NCBI GenBank assembly: GCA_902805495.1
Contig: CADCTH010000583.1
Location: 1-14,602, forward strand
Length of the DNA: 14,602 bases
Direction: 5' to 3'
Origin: an uncultured Actinomycetospora sp.
GTDB lineage: Bacteria; Actinomycetota; Actinomycetes; Mycobacteriales; Pseudonocardiaceae
Shown: positions 7,462-14,567 of the stretch, in pieces
Position numbering within the stretch: position 1 is the stretch's first letter
Layout: every line of letters starts with the position of its first letter
Program-made: the position numbers and the translations under genes
Notes under the pieces: model-generated
The model's database searches: none
Told to the model about the DNA's origin: nothing
What the model saw: the letters and a program-made list of their open reading frames with translations, nothing else

Positions 7462-8013
7462 GTGAGCGAGGAGTCGGTCGAACGAGGCGAGGCGGTCCTG
7501 GAGAACGACATGACGAGCCTGGACACCGAGCCGGCCGTCGTCACGGACGAGGACCGCATGGGCGCGGACCCCCTCGAGGACGGCATGGACGCCCCCGAGG
7601 GCTACAGCCGCGACGTCCGGCTGGGCGGCACCCGGGAGTGGGAGGCCACCGACGCGAGCATCGACCACCGCCTCCCCCAGGAGCAACCCGAGGTGACCCC
7701 CGAGCAGCCACCGGAGCGCCCCCTGGCCGCGACGCCGATCGACGACCTCGACGAGTCGATCGACGACCCGGAGAACGCCGTCGACGGGGTCGGCGGCGGT
7801 GTCGTGCTCGACGTCGAGGGGGCCGACGGGGTCGCCGCCGACGAGCAGCTCGCCGAGGACGGCCGCGAGGTCCAGCTCGGCCTCTCGTCCGCACCCGACG
7901 CCGCGGAGCCGACGGGCCTGCCCGCCGACGACGCGGTCGGCGAGGTCGCCGCGATCGACCGCGAGCCCGGCACGGTCGAGGAGCAGGCGCTGCGCGTGGA
8001 GCAGGAGCTCTGA
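7462..8013 (+). CDS. Acidic DUF5709-like protein
   Basis: A 183-aa soluble, strongly acidic protein without signal peptide, membrane segment or cysteine. The core at about residues 37-77, containing PLEDGMDAPEGYS, a Gly-Thr-Arg element and SIDHRLPQEQPE, matches my memory of the DUF5709 pattern (a Gly-Tyr-Ser segment, then Ser-x-Asp-x-Arg-Leu-x-x-Glu-x-Pro-Glu). The C-terminal TVEEQALRVEQE also fits the family's closing helix. The family is restricted to actinobacteria and its function is unknown. The GTG start has a good GAGGAGCGAGGA site just upstream. An in-frame ATG at 7510 would lose only the variable N-terminus. It lies 41 nt ahead of the membrane protein at 8055 and may be transcribed with it. 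Confidence 0.72.
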   Translation: MSEESVERGEAVLENDMTSLDTEPAVVTDEDRMGADPLEDGMDAPEGYSRDVRLGGTREWEATDASIDHRLPQEQPEVTPEQPPERPLAATPIDDLDESIDDPENAVDGVGGGVVLDVEGADGVAADEQLAEDGREVQLGLSSAPDAAEPTGLPADDAVGEVAAIDREPGTVEEQALRVEQEL

Positions 8014-8054
8014 GCGCCGACGGGGCACCGCCCGGGGGTCGAGGGGGCGCCGGG

Positions 8055-8606
8055 GTGCCGCAGGTGAGCCGGCCCGTCGCGCTCGCGACGGGCGCGGTGG
8101 TGCTCGCCCTCCTGCTGCTGCTGGTCGGGGCGATGCTCGGCGGGTACCGGCCGTTCGCCGCGCAGCCCGACGTGCTGACCTACGGGGCCGACGGCGACCT
8201 CGAGGAGTTCGTGCTCTTCGACGGCCAGTGCGCCCGCGGCGAGCTCGCGAGCGGCGGGACCTTCGGGTCGTCGGCGGACGCGCAGTGCGGCGAGCCCCAC
8301 GACGTCGAGGTCATCGCGGCCCGGACGCCGATCGACTCGAGCCGGCCCGTGGCCTACCCGGGCGAGGGCGCCATGCGCGACTACGGCCGGGCGTACTGCG
8401 CGCTGTTCGTCGACTCCGAACTGCTGGTGCCCACCTCGAGCGGTGTCGACCGTGAGGACCTGCGGGTCACCGCCGTCGTGCCGAGCGAGGCCGCGTTCGC
8501 CGACCCGCGCTCCACGGCGGGGTCGGCCGCGGGGGCGCGCCAGGTGAGCTGCGTGATCTCCCGCGGTGACGGAGAGCCGCTCACCGATCGCTTCTCGGTG
8601 ATCTGA
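8055..8606 (+). CDS. Membrane-anchored four-cysteine protein, septum-formation-like
   Basis: A 183-aa protein with a short cytoplasmic N-terminus, one transmembrane helix (about 7-29, rich in Leu/Val) and an extracytoplasmic domain. That domain has four cysteines at 59, 78, 115 and 166, probably two disulfides. The order C-...-CGEPHDVEV-...-YC-...-VSC matches the septum-formation / DUF4190-type extracytoplasmic domain of actinobacteria, in which a Cys-x-x-Pro-His-Asp-x-Glu motif is the hallmark. Most members are of unknown role, and the family name comes from a division link in Streptomyces. The GTG start at 8055 follows GAGGGGG by 7 nt. A second in-frame GTG at 8064 is possible. A perfect 7-bp inverted repeat covers the last codons. 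Confidence 0.7.
   Translation: MPQVSRPVALATGAVVLALLLLLVGAMLGGYRPFAAQPDVLTYGADGDLEEFVLFDGQCARGELASGGTFGSSADAQCGEPHDVEVIAARTPIDSSRPVAYPGEGAMRDYGRAYCALFVDSELLVPTSSGVDREDLRVTAVVPSEAAFADPRSTAGSAAGARQVSCVISRGDGEPLTDRFSVI
8581..8601 (+). terminator. Inverted repeat over the end of the four-cysteine gene
   Basis: TCACCGA (8581-8587) and TCGGTGA (8595-8601) form a perfect 7-bp stem with a 7-nt loop, ending 2 nt before the stop codon TGA. A second weaker hairpin, CGGGG/CCCCG (8629-8633/8641-8645), follows. Together they may end transcription before the transporter gene. Confidence 0.4.
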
Positions 8607-8674
8607 ACGGCTCAGTGCCTCTGGTGCGCGGGGGGTCTTGCCCCGTGTGGGTGAGATGACGACCATAGCCGACC

Positions 8675-10015
8675 ATGAGCACCCTTCCCGCTGGAGCGAA
8701 CCGCCGAACGCTCAAGCGCAAAGCGGTCGTCGCGAGCACGGTCGGCACCACCATCGAGTGGTACGACTTCTTCCTCTACAACACCGCCGCCGCCCTGGTG
8801 TTCGGGCCCTTGTTCTTCGCCAACAACGAGGTCGGCGGCGTCCTGCTGGCGTTCTCGACCCAGTTCGTGGGGTTCGCGGCGCGTCCGATCGGCGCCGCGA
8901 TCTTCGGGCACTACGGCGACCGCATCGGGCGCAAGCAGAGCCTGGTGGCGACGCTGCTGATCATGGGCGGGGCGACGGTGCTGATCGGGTGCCTGCCCAC
9001 CTACGAGACCATCGGCATCGCCGCGCCGATCCTCCTGACGCTGTTGCGGGTCATGCAGGGCATCGGTGTCGGCGGCGAGTGGGGCGGCGCGGTGCTCATG
9101 TCCATGGAGTGGGGCACCCGCAAGCAGCGCGGCCTGATGGCGGCGTGGCCGCAGGCGGGCGTGCCCATCGGGCTGGCGAGCGGCACGGCCGTCGTCTACT
9201 TCTTCTCCGGCCCGGAGTTCCTCGAGTGGGGCTGGCGGGTGCCGTTCCTCGCCAGCATCGTCCTCATCGCCGTCGGGCTCTGGATCCGTCTCACCGTCCT
9301 CGAGTCGCCGGCGTTCGCCCAGGTCAAGACCTCGGGGAAGGTCGCCAAGCTGCCGCTGGCCGAGACCCTGCGCACCCAGTGGCGCGACGTCGTCAAGGCC
9401 CTGCTGGTGCGCACCGCCGAGCAGGCGCCGTTCTACCTGTTCACCTCGTTCGTGCTCGTGTACGGCACCCAGCAGCTCGAGCTCGCGCGCGGCGACCTGC
9501 TGCTCTATCTCATCCTCGCGGCCTGCATCGGCATCGTCAGCGTGCCGTTCTTCGGCTGGCTCTCGGACCAGATCGGCCGGCGCCTCGTCTACGGGGCGGG
9601 CGTCGTGCTCACCGGCCTGTACGCCTTCCCGTACTTCGCCCTGCTCGACACGCGGGTCGGCGGGCTCGTGCTGCTCGGGATGGTCCTCGGGCTCGTCTTC
9701 CACGACATGATGTACGGCCCGCAGGCGGCCCTGATCTCCGAGAGCTTCGGCACCGGCATCCGCTACACCGGCGCCGGCCTCGGGTACCAGCTCGCCTCCA
9801 TCACGGCCGGCGGCCCCGCGCCGCTGATCGCCACCGCGATCCTCGCGGGCACCGGAGGGACCACCTGGATCTCCATCTACATCATCATCTGCGCCTTCGT
9901 CTCCCTCGCCGCGCTGCTGACGATGCACCCCCGCGATCCCGCGCTCGACGAGGCCGACTTCGCGTCCGAGGACGAGGCCGGCCAGGAAACCAGCCGGGGC
10001 GCCGCGCAGGCCTGA
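8675..10015 (+). CDS. MFS transporter, metabolite:H+ symporter (MHS) family
   Basis: A 446-aa inner-membrane transporter with about 12 hydrophobic segments. The N-terminal GTTIEWYDFFLYNTAAAL (24-41) is the hallmark of the MHS group that includes ShiA, ProP and KgtP relatives. GDRIGRKQSL (81-90) is the MFS loop 2-3 motif. RVMQGIGVGGEWGGAVL and the loop 8-9 copy SDQIGRR are also present. Substrates of such proteins are organic acids, shikimate, betaine and similar compounds, taken up with protons. Which one applies here is not visible. The ATG at 8675 is the first start in frame with the conserved region; its ribosome site is poor. The closing residues are acidic and cytoplasmic. No catabolic gene is adjacent on the same strand, so context does not fix the substrate. 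Confidence 0.9.
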   Translation: MSTLPAGANRRTLKRKAVVASTVGTTIEWYDFFLYNTAAALVFGPLFFANNEVGGVLLAFSTQFVGFAARPIGAAIFGHYGDRIGRKQSLVATLLIMGGATVLIGCLPTYETIGIAAPILLTLLRVMQGIGVGGEWGGAVLMSMEWGTRKQRGLMAAWPQAGVPIGLASGTAVVYFFSGPEFLEWGWRVPFLASIVLIAVGLWIRLTVLESPAFAQVKTSGKVAKLPLAETLRTQWRDVVKALLVRTAEQAPFYLFTSFVLVYGTQQLELARGDLLLYLILAACIGIVSVPFFGWLSDQIGRRLVYGAGVVLTGLYAFPYFALLDTRVGGLVLLGMVLGLVFHDMMYGPQAALISESFGTGIRYTGAGLGYQLASITAGGPAPLIATAILAGTGGTTWISIYIIICAFVSLAALLTMHPRDPALDEADFASEDEAGQETSRGAAQA

Positions 10016-10021
10016 CTCGCG

Positions 10022-10069
10022 GCATCCTGGGGTCGCGGCACGCAGCGCAGCGGAGCTGCCGCATCCTGG
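10022..10069 (+). repeat. Direct repeat and palindrome between transporter and kinase-like gene
   Basis: GCATCCTGG occurs at 10022-10030 and again at 10061-10069. Between them GCGGCA (10035-10040) and TGCCGC (10057-10062) form an inverted repeat. It may be a terminator for the transporter or a control site for the next gene. The arms are short, so support is modest. Confidence 0.35.
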
Positions 10070-10074
10070 ACGGG

Positions 10075-10695
10075 ATGCCGATCCGCCCGCTGACCCCCGA
10101 GGCCCTGACCACCGAGATCGTCGCGGCCGTCGAGCGGGCGGGCCGCGGGCACGTCCGGGTGCTCGTCGACGGGGCACCGCCCGCGCGGCCGGACGTGCTC
10201 GCCGACGCGCTGGTCGACCCGCTGCGCGTGCGCTAGCGGCCGGTGGTGCGGGTGTCGGCGTGGGACTTCCTGCGCCCGGCGTCGGTGCGCCTCGAGCGCG
10301 GGCGCACCGACCCGGACTCGTTCTACGACGACTGGCTCGACGCCGGGGGCCTCGTTCGCGAGGTCCTCGCCCCGCTGGACGCCGGCGGCAGCGGGCGGGT
10401 CCTGCCGCGCCTGTGGGACGTGGGGACCGACCGGGCGGCGCGCGCCGCGCGGGTCGAGCTCCCGGCCCCGGGCGTGGTGGTCGTCGACGGGCCCCTGCTG
10501 CTCGGCCGCGGCCTGCCCGCCGAGCTGACCGTGCACCTGGCGCTCTCGGCCACGGTCCTGGAGCGCCGCACCCCGCCCGACGAGGCGTGGACGCTGCCGG
10601 CGTACGCGCGCTACGCCGACGAGGTCGACCCGCTGGCCGTCGCCGACCTCGTCGTCCGCGCCGACCACCCCGACCGCCCCGCGCTCCAGACCTGA
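10075..10695 (+). pseudogene. Uridine-kinase-like gene interrupted by an in-frame TAG
   Basis: The frame from ATG 10075 reads 53 codons to a TAG at 10234-10236, then continues in the same frame for 152 codons to TGA at 10693-10695. Both sides look like one P-loop-kinase-like protein of about 205 aa, the usual size for actinobacterial uridine-kinase-like proteins. The first part is MPIRPLTPEALTTEIVAAV-type with VDGAPP. The second carries WDFLRPASVRLE, DPDSFYDDWLD, VVVVDGPLLLGRGL and the closing WTLPAYARYADEVDP. The Walker A region (31-42, VDGAPPARPDVL) lacks the Gly-Lys-Ser/Thr of active kinases, so it may not have been a normal kinase even when intact. GTG codons at 10243 and 10246 could restart translation. 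A nonsense mutation, a sequencing error or readthrough are all possible. CAG to TAG would need a single change. Confidence 0.7.
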
Positions 10696-10718
10696 GCTGA
10701 CCCGGGCGCACGGGATGT

Positions 10719-10741
10719 GCCAGCGTGGGGGCCACGCTGGC
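10719..10741. terminator. Bidirectional terminator between convergent genes
   Basis: GCCAGCGTGG (10719-10728) and CCACGCTGGC (10732-10741) form a perfect 10-bp stem with a GGG loop. It lies 23 nt past the kinase-like gene stop and 51 nt past the end of the monooxygenase gene on the other strand. It works symmetrically, so it probably serves both. Confidence 0.75.
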
Positions 10742-10792
10742 GTCAGACGGCAGGAAATCCCCCACGATCACCAGCGGTCGTCGGCGCCGCGC

Positions 10793-12409
10793 TCAGGCAC
10801 TCGCCCGTCGCCGCCGCGACCGCGGGGCGAAGCCCGGGTAGCCGGCCGCCGCCTCGGCGTCGCAGATCTCGCGGTAGCGGGCGAAGCCGCCCGCGTAGGG
10901 CAGGAACACCCGCGGTTTGCCCGGCACGTTCGCGCCGAGGTACCAGGAGCTCGACGCGCGGGGGAGCAGCGTCGCGTCGGCGGCCTCGCGCACGTGCTCG
11001 GCCCACCGGGCCTGCGCCTCGCGGGTGGGCTCGGCGTCGAGGTCGTGGTCCCGGAGGTGGGCGAGGAGGTCGGCGATCCAGTCGACGTGCTGCTCGATCG
11101 AGGTCGGCATGTTGGTGAGCACCGACGGGCTGCCCGGCCCCGTGATCGTGAACAGGTTCGGGAAGCCCGCCACCCCCAGCCCGAGGTAGGTCGTGGCGCC
11201 CTCGGCCCACGCGTCGGCGAGCGAGCGTCCGTCGCTGCCCCGGAGCCCGAGGCGCAGCAGCGGGCCGGAGAGGGCGTCGAAGCCGGTGGCGAACACCAGG
11301 ACGTCGAGCGGGTGCCGGGCCCCGGACGCGAGGCGCACCCCGTCCGGCGTGATCTCCGCGATCGGGTCGGCGCGGACGTCGACCAGCGAGACGTTCGGCC
11401 GGTTGTAGGTCGCGAAGTAGTCGGTGTCGATGGGCGGGCGCTTGGTGGCGAAGGGGTGGTCGCGCGGGCTCAGGGCCTCGGCGACCGCCGCGTCGTGCAC
11501 CGTCTCGTGGATCTTCGTGCGGATGAAGTCGGACGCGGCGTCGTTCACCTCGGTGTCGGTGAGCACGTCGCGCACCGCGGCGCGGAAGCGCAGCCCGCCG
11601 CGGTCCCAGGCCCGCTCGAACAGGTCGCGACGCTCCCCGTCGGGCAGGGCGAGCACGTCGACGTCGCTGACGACGAACGGGTGCCCGTTGGTCGAGCCCT
11701 GCTGGAGCTCCCGGATCGCGGTGTAGTCGGCCTTGTAGCCCGCGGCCTCCTCCGAAGTGAGCGGGGCGTTGCGGGCGGGGATCGAGAAGTTCGCGGTCCG
11801 CTGGAAGACGGTGAGGTGCCCGGCCGACTCCGCGAGCACCGGGATGGCCTGGATGCCGGTGGAGCCCGTGCCGACGACCCCGACCCGGCGCCCCGCGACG
11901 TCGACGCCCTCGTGCGGCCACTGGCCCGTGTGGTGCCACCGTCCGGCGAACGACTCGAGGCCCGGGATGTCGGGGACGTTCGCCGAGGACAGACAGCCCA
12001 CAGCCGTGACCAGCCAGCGGCAGGTCCACCGGCCCCGGTCCGTCTCGACCACCCACCGGTCGGCGTCCTCGTCCCGGTGCGCGGCGACCACCCGCGTGGA
12101 GAAGGAGAAGTCGCGGCGCAGGTCGAACCGGTCCGCCACGTGGTCGAGGTAGGAGAGGATCTCGGTCTGGCCGGGGTAGCGCTCGCTCCAGTGCCACTCC
12201 TGCTCGAGCTCGGGGGAGAACGAGTAGCAGTAGTAATAGCTCTCGGAGTCGCACCGCGCGCCCGGGTAGCGGTTGTGGTGCCACGTGCCGCCGACGCCGT
12301 CGGCGGCCTCGAGCCCCTGGACCCGCAGACCCAGCCCGCGCAGGCGGTGGACCGCGTAGAGCCCGGCGAACCCGGCCCCGATGACGACGACGTCGGGGGC
12401 GGTGTCCAC
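10793..12409 (-). CDS. Type I Baeyer-Villiger monooxygenase (flavoprotein)
   Basis: A 538-aa cytosolic FAD- and NADPH-dependent monooxygenase, the length typical of cyclohexanone-monooxygenase-like enzymes, which insert oxygen next to a ketone carbonyl to give esters or lactones. The FAD Rossmann motif GAGFAG is at 11-16, then GVGGTW-HHNRYPGARCD (38-54). The Baeyer-Villiger fingerprint FxGxxxHxxxW is exact at F154, G156, H160 and W164, followed by Pro165. The NADPH Rossmann motif is GTGSTG (180-185). The C-terminus has the usual SWYLGANVPGKPRVFLPYAGG segment, with a basic tail SRRRRASA. The GTG start at 12409 has only a distant GGAGG (17 nt). It follows the FAD-linked oxidase gene by 37 nt, so the two are probably co-transcribed. 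The natural ketone is unknown. Confidence 0.92.
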   Translation of the reverse strand: MDTAPDVVVIGAGFAGLYAVHRLRGLGLRVQGLEAADGVGGTWHHNRYPGARCDSESYYYCYSFSPELEQEWHWSERYPGQTEILSYLDHVADRFDLRRDFSFSTRVVAAHRDEDADRWVVETDRGRWTCRWLVTAVGCLSSANVPDIPGLESFAGRWHHTGQWPHEGVDVAGRRVGVVGTGSTGIQAIPVLAESAGHLTVFQRTANFSIPARNAPLTSEEAAGYKADYTAIRELQQGSTNGHPFVVSDVDVLALPDGERRDLFERAWDRGGLRFRAAVRDVLTDTEVNDAASDFIRTKIHETVHDAAVAEALSPRDHPFATKRPPIDTDYFATYNRPNVSLVDVRADPIAEITPDGVRLASGARHPLDVLVFATGFDALSGPLLRLGLRGSDGRSLADAWAEGATTYLGLGVAGFPNLFTITGPGSPSVLTNMPTSIEQHVDWIADLLAHLRDHDLDAEPTREAQARWAEHVREAADATLLPRASSSWYLGANVPGKPRVFLPYAGGFARYREICDAEAAAGYPGFAPRSRRRRASA

Positions 12410-12446
12410 GCCACGAGTGTCGGCGGCCTCCGGCTGCGGGGCAACG

Positions 12447-13808
12447 TCAGCGCAGCGCGCACCCCGGGTTCAGCGTCCCGTCGGGGTCGAGCGCGGCCCG
12501 GACCCGCCGCACGACGTCGAGGGCGACCGGGTCGCCGAACTCCGCCAGGTGGTGGGCCTTCGCCCGCCCGACGCCGTGCTCGCCCGACACGGCCCCGCCC
12601 AGCGCGATCCCCGCCGCGAAGACGTCGTGCAGCGTCGCGTCGAGGGCGTCGGGGTCGGGCTGGAACACCGCGAGGTGCACGTTGCCGTCGCCGGCGTGCC
12701 CGCAGCCCAGCACGCGCGCGCCGTGTGCCTCGCCGGCCGCCCGGGCGCGGGAGAGGAACGCCGCCATCGCCGAGCGGGGCACGACGAGGTCGACGATCTC
12801 GTGCGCGCCCGCCGCCTTCACCGCCCAGAACGCCTTCTCGCGCGCCTCGACCAGCCGGCGCGCCGCCCCGGCGGGCAGGTCGAACACCTCGACGGCGCCG
12901 TGCTCCGCGAGGAGGTCGGCGAGCTACTCGCCGTCCTCGTCGACCCGCTCCTGGCGGCGTCCCGCGAGCTCGACGAGCAGGTGGTCGGCGTCGACGAGGT
13001 CCTCGGGCAGGCCCAGGGTCAGATCGGCGTTCGTGCAGATCGCCCGCATGGTCGGGCCGTCGAGGTACTCGCACACCGTCGGCGCCAGCCCGGCGCCGAG
13101 GACGCGCCCGACGGCGGCGGTGACCGCGTCGGGCGAGGAGAACGGCGCGAGCACCGTGCGCCGGACCGGCTGGTGCGGGTGCAGGCGCACGATCACCTCG
13201 GTGACCAGGGCGAGCGTGCCCTCCGAGCCGACGAGCAGCTGGGTCAGGTCGTAGCCCGACGAGAGCTTGGCCAGCCGCCCGCCCGTGCGCACGACGGAGC
13301 CGTCCGCGAGCACCGCCTCGAGCCCCAGCACGTGCGCGCGTGTCACGCCGTAGCGCACGGCGCGCATGCCACCGGCGTTGGTGGCCACGGTGCCGCCGAG
13401 CGACGCCGACTGCTCGCCGGGGTGCACGGGGTAGGTCAGGCCGTGCTCGCCGGCCGCGGCGTCGAGCACCTCGAGGGCCACGCCCGGCTGGACGACGGCG
13501 ACGGCGTCGACGGGGTCGACCTCGAGGACCCGGTCCATCCGCGCGAACACCACGAGCACCGCGCCGTCGTCGGGCGGCGCGGCGCCGGACAGGCCGGTGC
13601 CCGCACCGCGCGCCGTCACGGGCGCGCCGGCCGCCCGCGCGATGCGCACGACGGCGACCACCTCGTCCCGGTCGCCGGGCCACACGACGTACGCCGGCTT
13701 GCCCGGGGGCACGCCCAGCGCCTCGTCGGCGCACAGGTCCGCGACCGACGGGTCGTCGCCCGCCACGACGTGCTCCGCACCGACGGCGTCGACGAGCTGG
13801 GAGAACAT
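12447..13808 (-). pseudogene. GlcD-type FAD-linked oxidase interrupted by an in-frame TAG
   Basis: From ATG 13808 the frame gives 294 residues, then TAG (12924-12926), then 158 more residues to TGA at 12447, all in one frame. The joined length, 453, is normal for glycolate / D-lactate / 2-hydroxyacid dehydrogenases of the GlcD family. The N-terminal FAD domain shows GAGTGLSG (68-75), HPGEQSASLGGTVATNAGG (129-147) and QLLVGSEGTLALVTE (190-204). The C-terminal FAD-oxidase domain has GCGHAGDGNVH, SGEHGVGRAK and LDPDGTLNPG. The stop falls in the C-terminal domain after VDEDGE and before LADLLAEHG, where one CAG to TAG change would explain it. Without readthrough the substrate domain is lost. The internal ATG at 12887 might start a fragment. 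It sits upstream of the monooxygenase and diverges from the reductase gene. Sequencing error remains possible. Confidence 0.75.
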
Positions 13809-13831
13809 CCCCGTGGTCTAGCACGGACTGC

Positions 13832-13837
13832 TACGGT
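13832..13837 (+). promoter_or_regulatory. Possible -10 element for the reductase gene
   Basis: TACGGT fits the actinobacterial TANNNT -10 pattern and would start transcription near 13844, just ahead of the palindrome at 13847-13859. It lies inside an imperfect inverted repeat CGGAC/GTCCG (13824-13828/13836-13840). No good -35 is seen, so this is tentative. Confidence 0.3.
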
Positions 13838-13846
13838 CCGGAGCGA

Positions 13847-13859
13847 TTGCGAAACGCAA
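13847..13859 (+). promoter_or_regulatory. Palindrome TTGCGAAACGCAA, possible operator
   Basis: A perfect 5-bp inverted repeat around AAA, in the 72-nt gap between two divergent genes and 21 nt before the reductase start. It is noticeably AT-richer than its surroundings, which makes chance less likely. A dimeric repressor controlling one or both genes would fit. The regulator is unknown. Confidence 0.45.
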
Positions 13860-13880
13860 CCACTCGCGGGAGGCGCACCG

Positions 13881-14441
13881 ATGGGCCGGCTGATCTACTC
13901 GATGATGACGTCGCTCGACGGCTACACGGCGGACGCCGACGGCGACTTCGGGTGGGGCCTGCCCGAGGACATGGAGCTGCACCGGTACTTCGAGGAGATC
14001 ACCCGGCCAGTGCGCACGTTCCTCTACGGCCGGCGCATGTACGAGACGATGGTCTTCTGGGAGACCGCGCACGAGCTGCCGGACGAACCGCCCGAGATGG
14101 CCGAGTTCGCCCGCACCTGGCAGGCGGCCGACAAGATCGTCTACTCGCGGACGCTCGAGACGGTGTCCACCGCGCGCACCCGCCTCGTGCGCGAGTTCGA
14201 CCCCGACGCCGTGCGCGAGCTCAAGGCCGGTGACGGCGACATCACCGTCGACGGGCCCGGCCTCGCCGCCGCGGCGCTGGCGGCCGGTCTGGTCGACGAG
14301 ATCGGGCCCATCGTCGCGCCCGTGGTCGTCGGCGGCGGCACGCGCTTCCTGCCCGAGGGCGTGCACCTGGACCTCGAGCTCGTCGGCGAGCGCCGCTTCG
14401 CCGGCGGCGGGGTGCACCTGCAGTACCGGGTCCGCTCCTGA
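13881..14441 (+). CDS. RibD C-terminal / dihydrofolate-reductase-like protein
   Basis: A 186-aa soluble protein of the RibD_C / DHFR-fold family (YyaP, YwjB relatives). It shows SLDGYTAD (11-18), YGRRMYETM (49-57), KIVYSRTL (85-92), AAALAAGLVDEI (130-141) and PVVVGGGTRFL (147-157), which together form the NADPH-binding fold. The glycine-rich GGA usually seen before the helix is replaced by DGP (124-126). These proteins are often annotated as dihydrofolate reductases, but most have no proven substrate. A generic pyrimidine or pteridine-type reductase is the safest reading. The ATG has an excellent GGGAGG site 7 nt upstream. The frame is open far upstream through the antisense of the neighbouring oxidase, which is an artefact of base composition. 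It is divergent from the oxidase gene, with a palindrome between them. Confidence 0.88.
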   Translation: MGRLIYSMMTSLDGYTADADGDFGWGLPEDMELHRYFEEITRPVRTFLYGRRMYETMVFWETAHELPDEPPEMAEFARTWQAADKIVYSRTLETVSTARTRLVREFDPDAVRELKAGDGDITVDGPGLAAAALAAGLVDEIGPIVAPVVVGGGTRFLPEGVHLDLELVGERRFAGGGVHLQYRVRS

Positions 14442-14455
14442 CGCTCGACGCTGGT

Positions 14456-14543
14456 TAGCGTGGGTCTCAGTGTGAGGCTCTGACGTGCCGCTGTTGCGGT
14501 GGTTGGGAGCCTGGCCGCTGGTGCTCTGGCTCGTAGCGTGGGT
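14456..14543 (+). repeat. Two copies of TAGCGTGGGT
   Basis: TAGCGTGGGT lies at 14456-14465 and 14534-14543, 78 bp apart. Similar GCTGGT / GCTCG flanks precede each copy. Between them is a small CTCA/TGAG hairpin (14466-14469/14473-14476) that may end transcription of the reductase gene. TAGCGT also fits the TANNNT -10 pattern. The function is not known. Confidence 0.45.
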
Positions 14544-14567
14544 GCCGCCGATAACGGTTGGCAAGCC

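Noticed and set aside
8612..10771. A 719-codon minus-strand frame opposite the MFS transporter and the kinase-like gene
   Set aside because: The transporter has clear membrane segments and family motifs, while this frame is low-complexity Arg/Gly/Glu sequence and lacks stops only through base composition.
7268..12926. Genome-wide reassignment of TAG (for example pyrrolysine)
   Set aside because: TAG ends the acyl-CoA synthetase at its natural C-terminus, and neither interrupted family is known to carry a special residue at that site.
12381..13880. An upstream extension of the reductase frame through the whole antisense of the FAD oxidase
   Set aside because: Family homology begins exactly at the ATG at 13881, which has a strong ribosome site. 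The extension has no domain.
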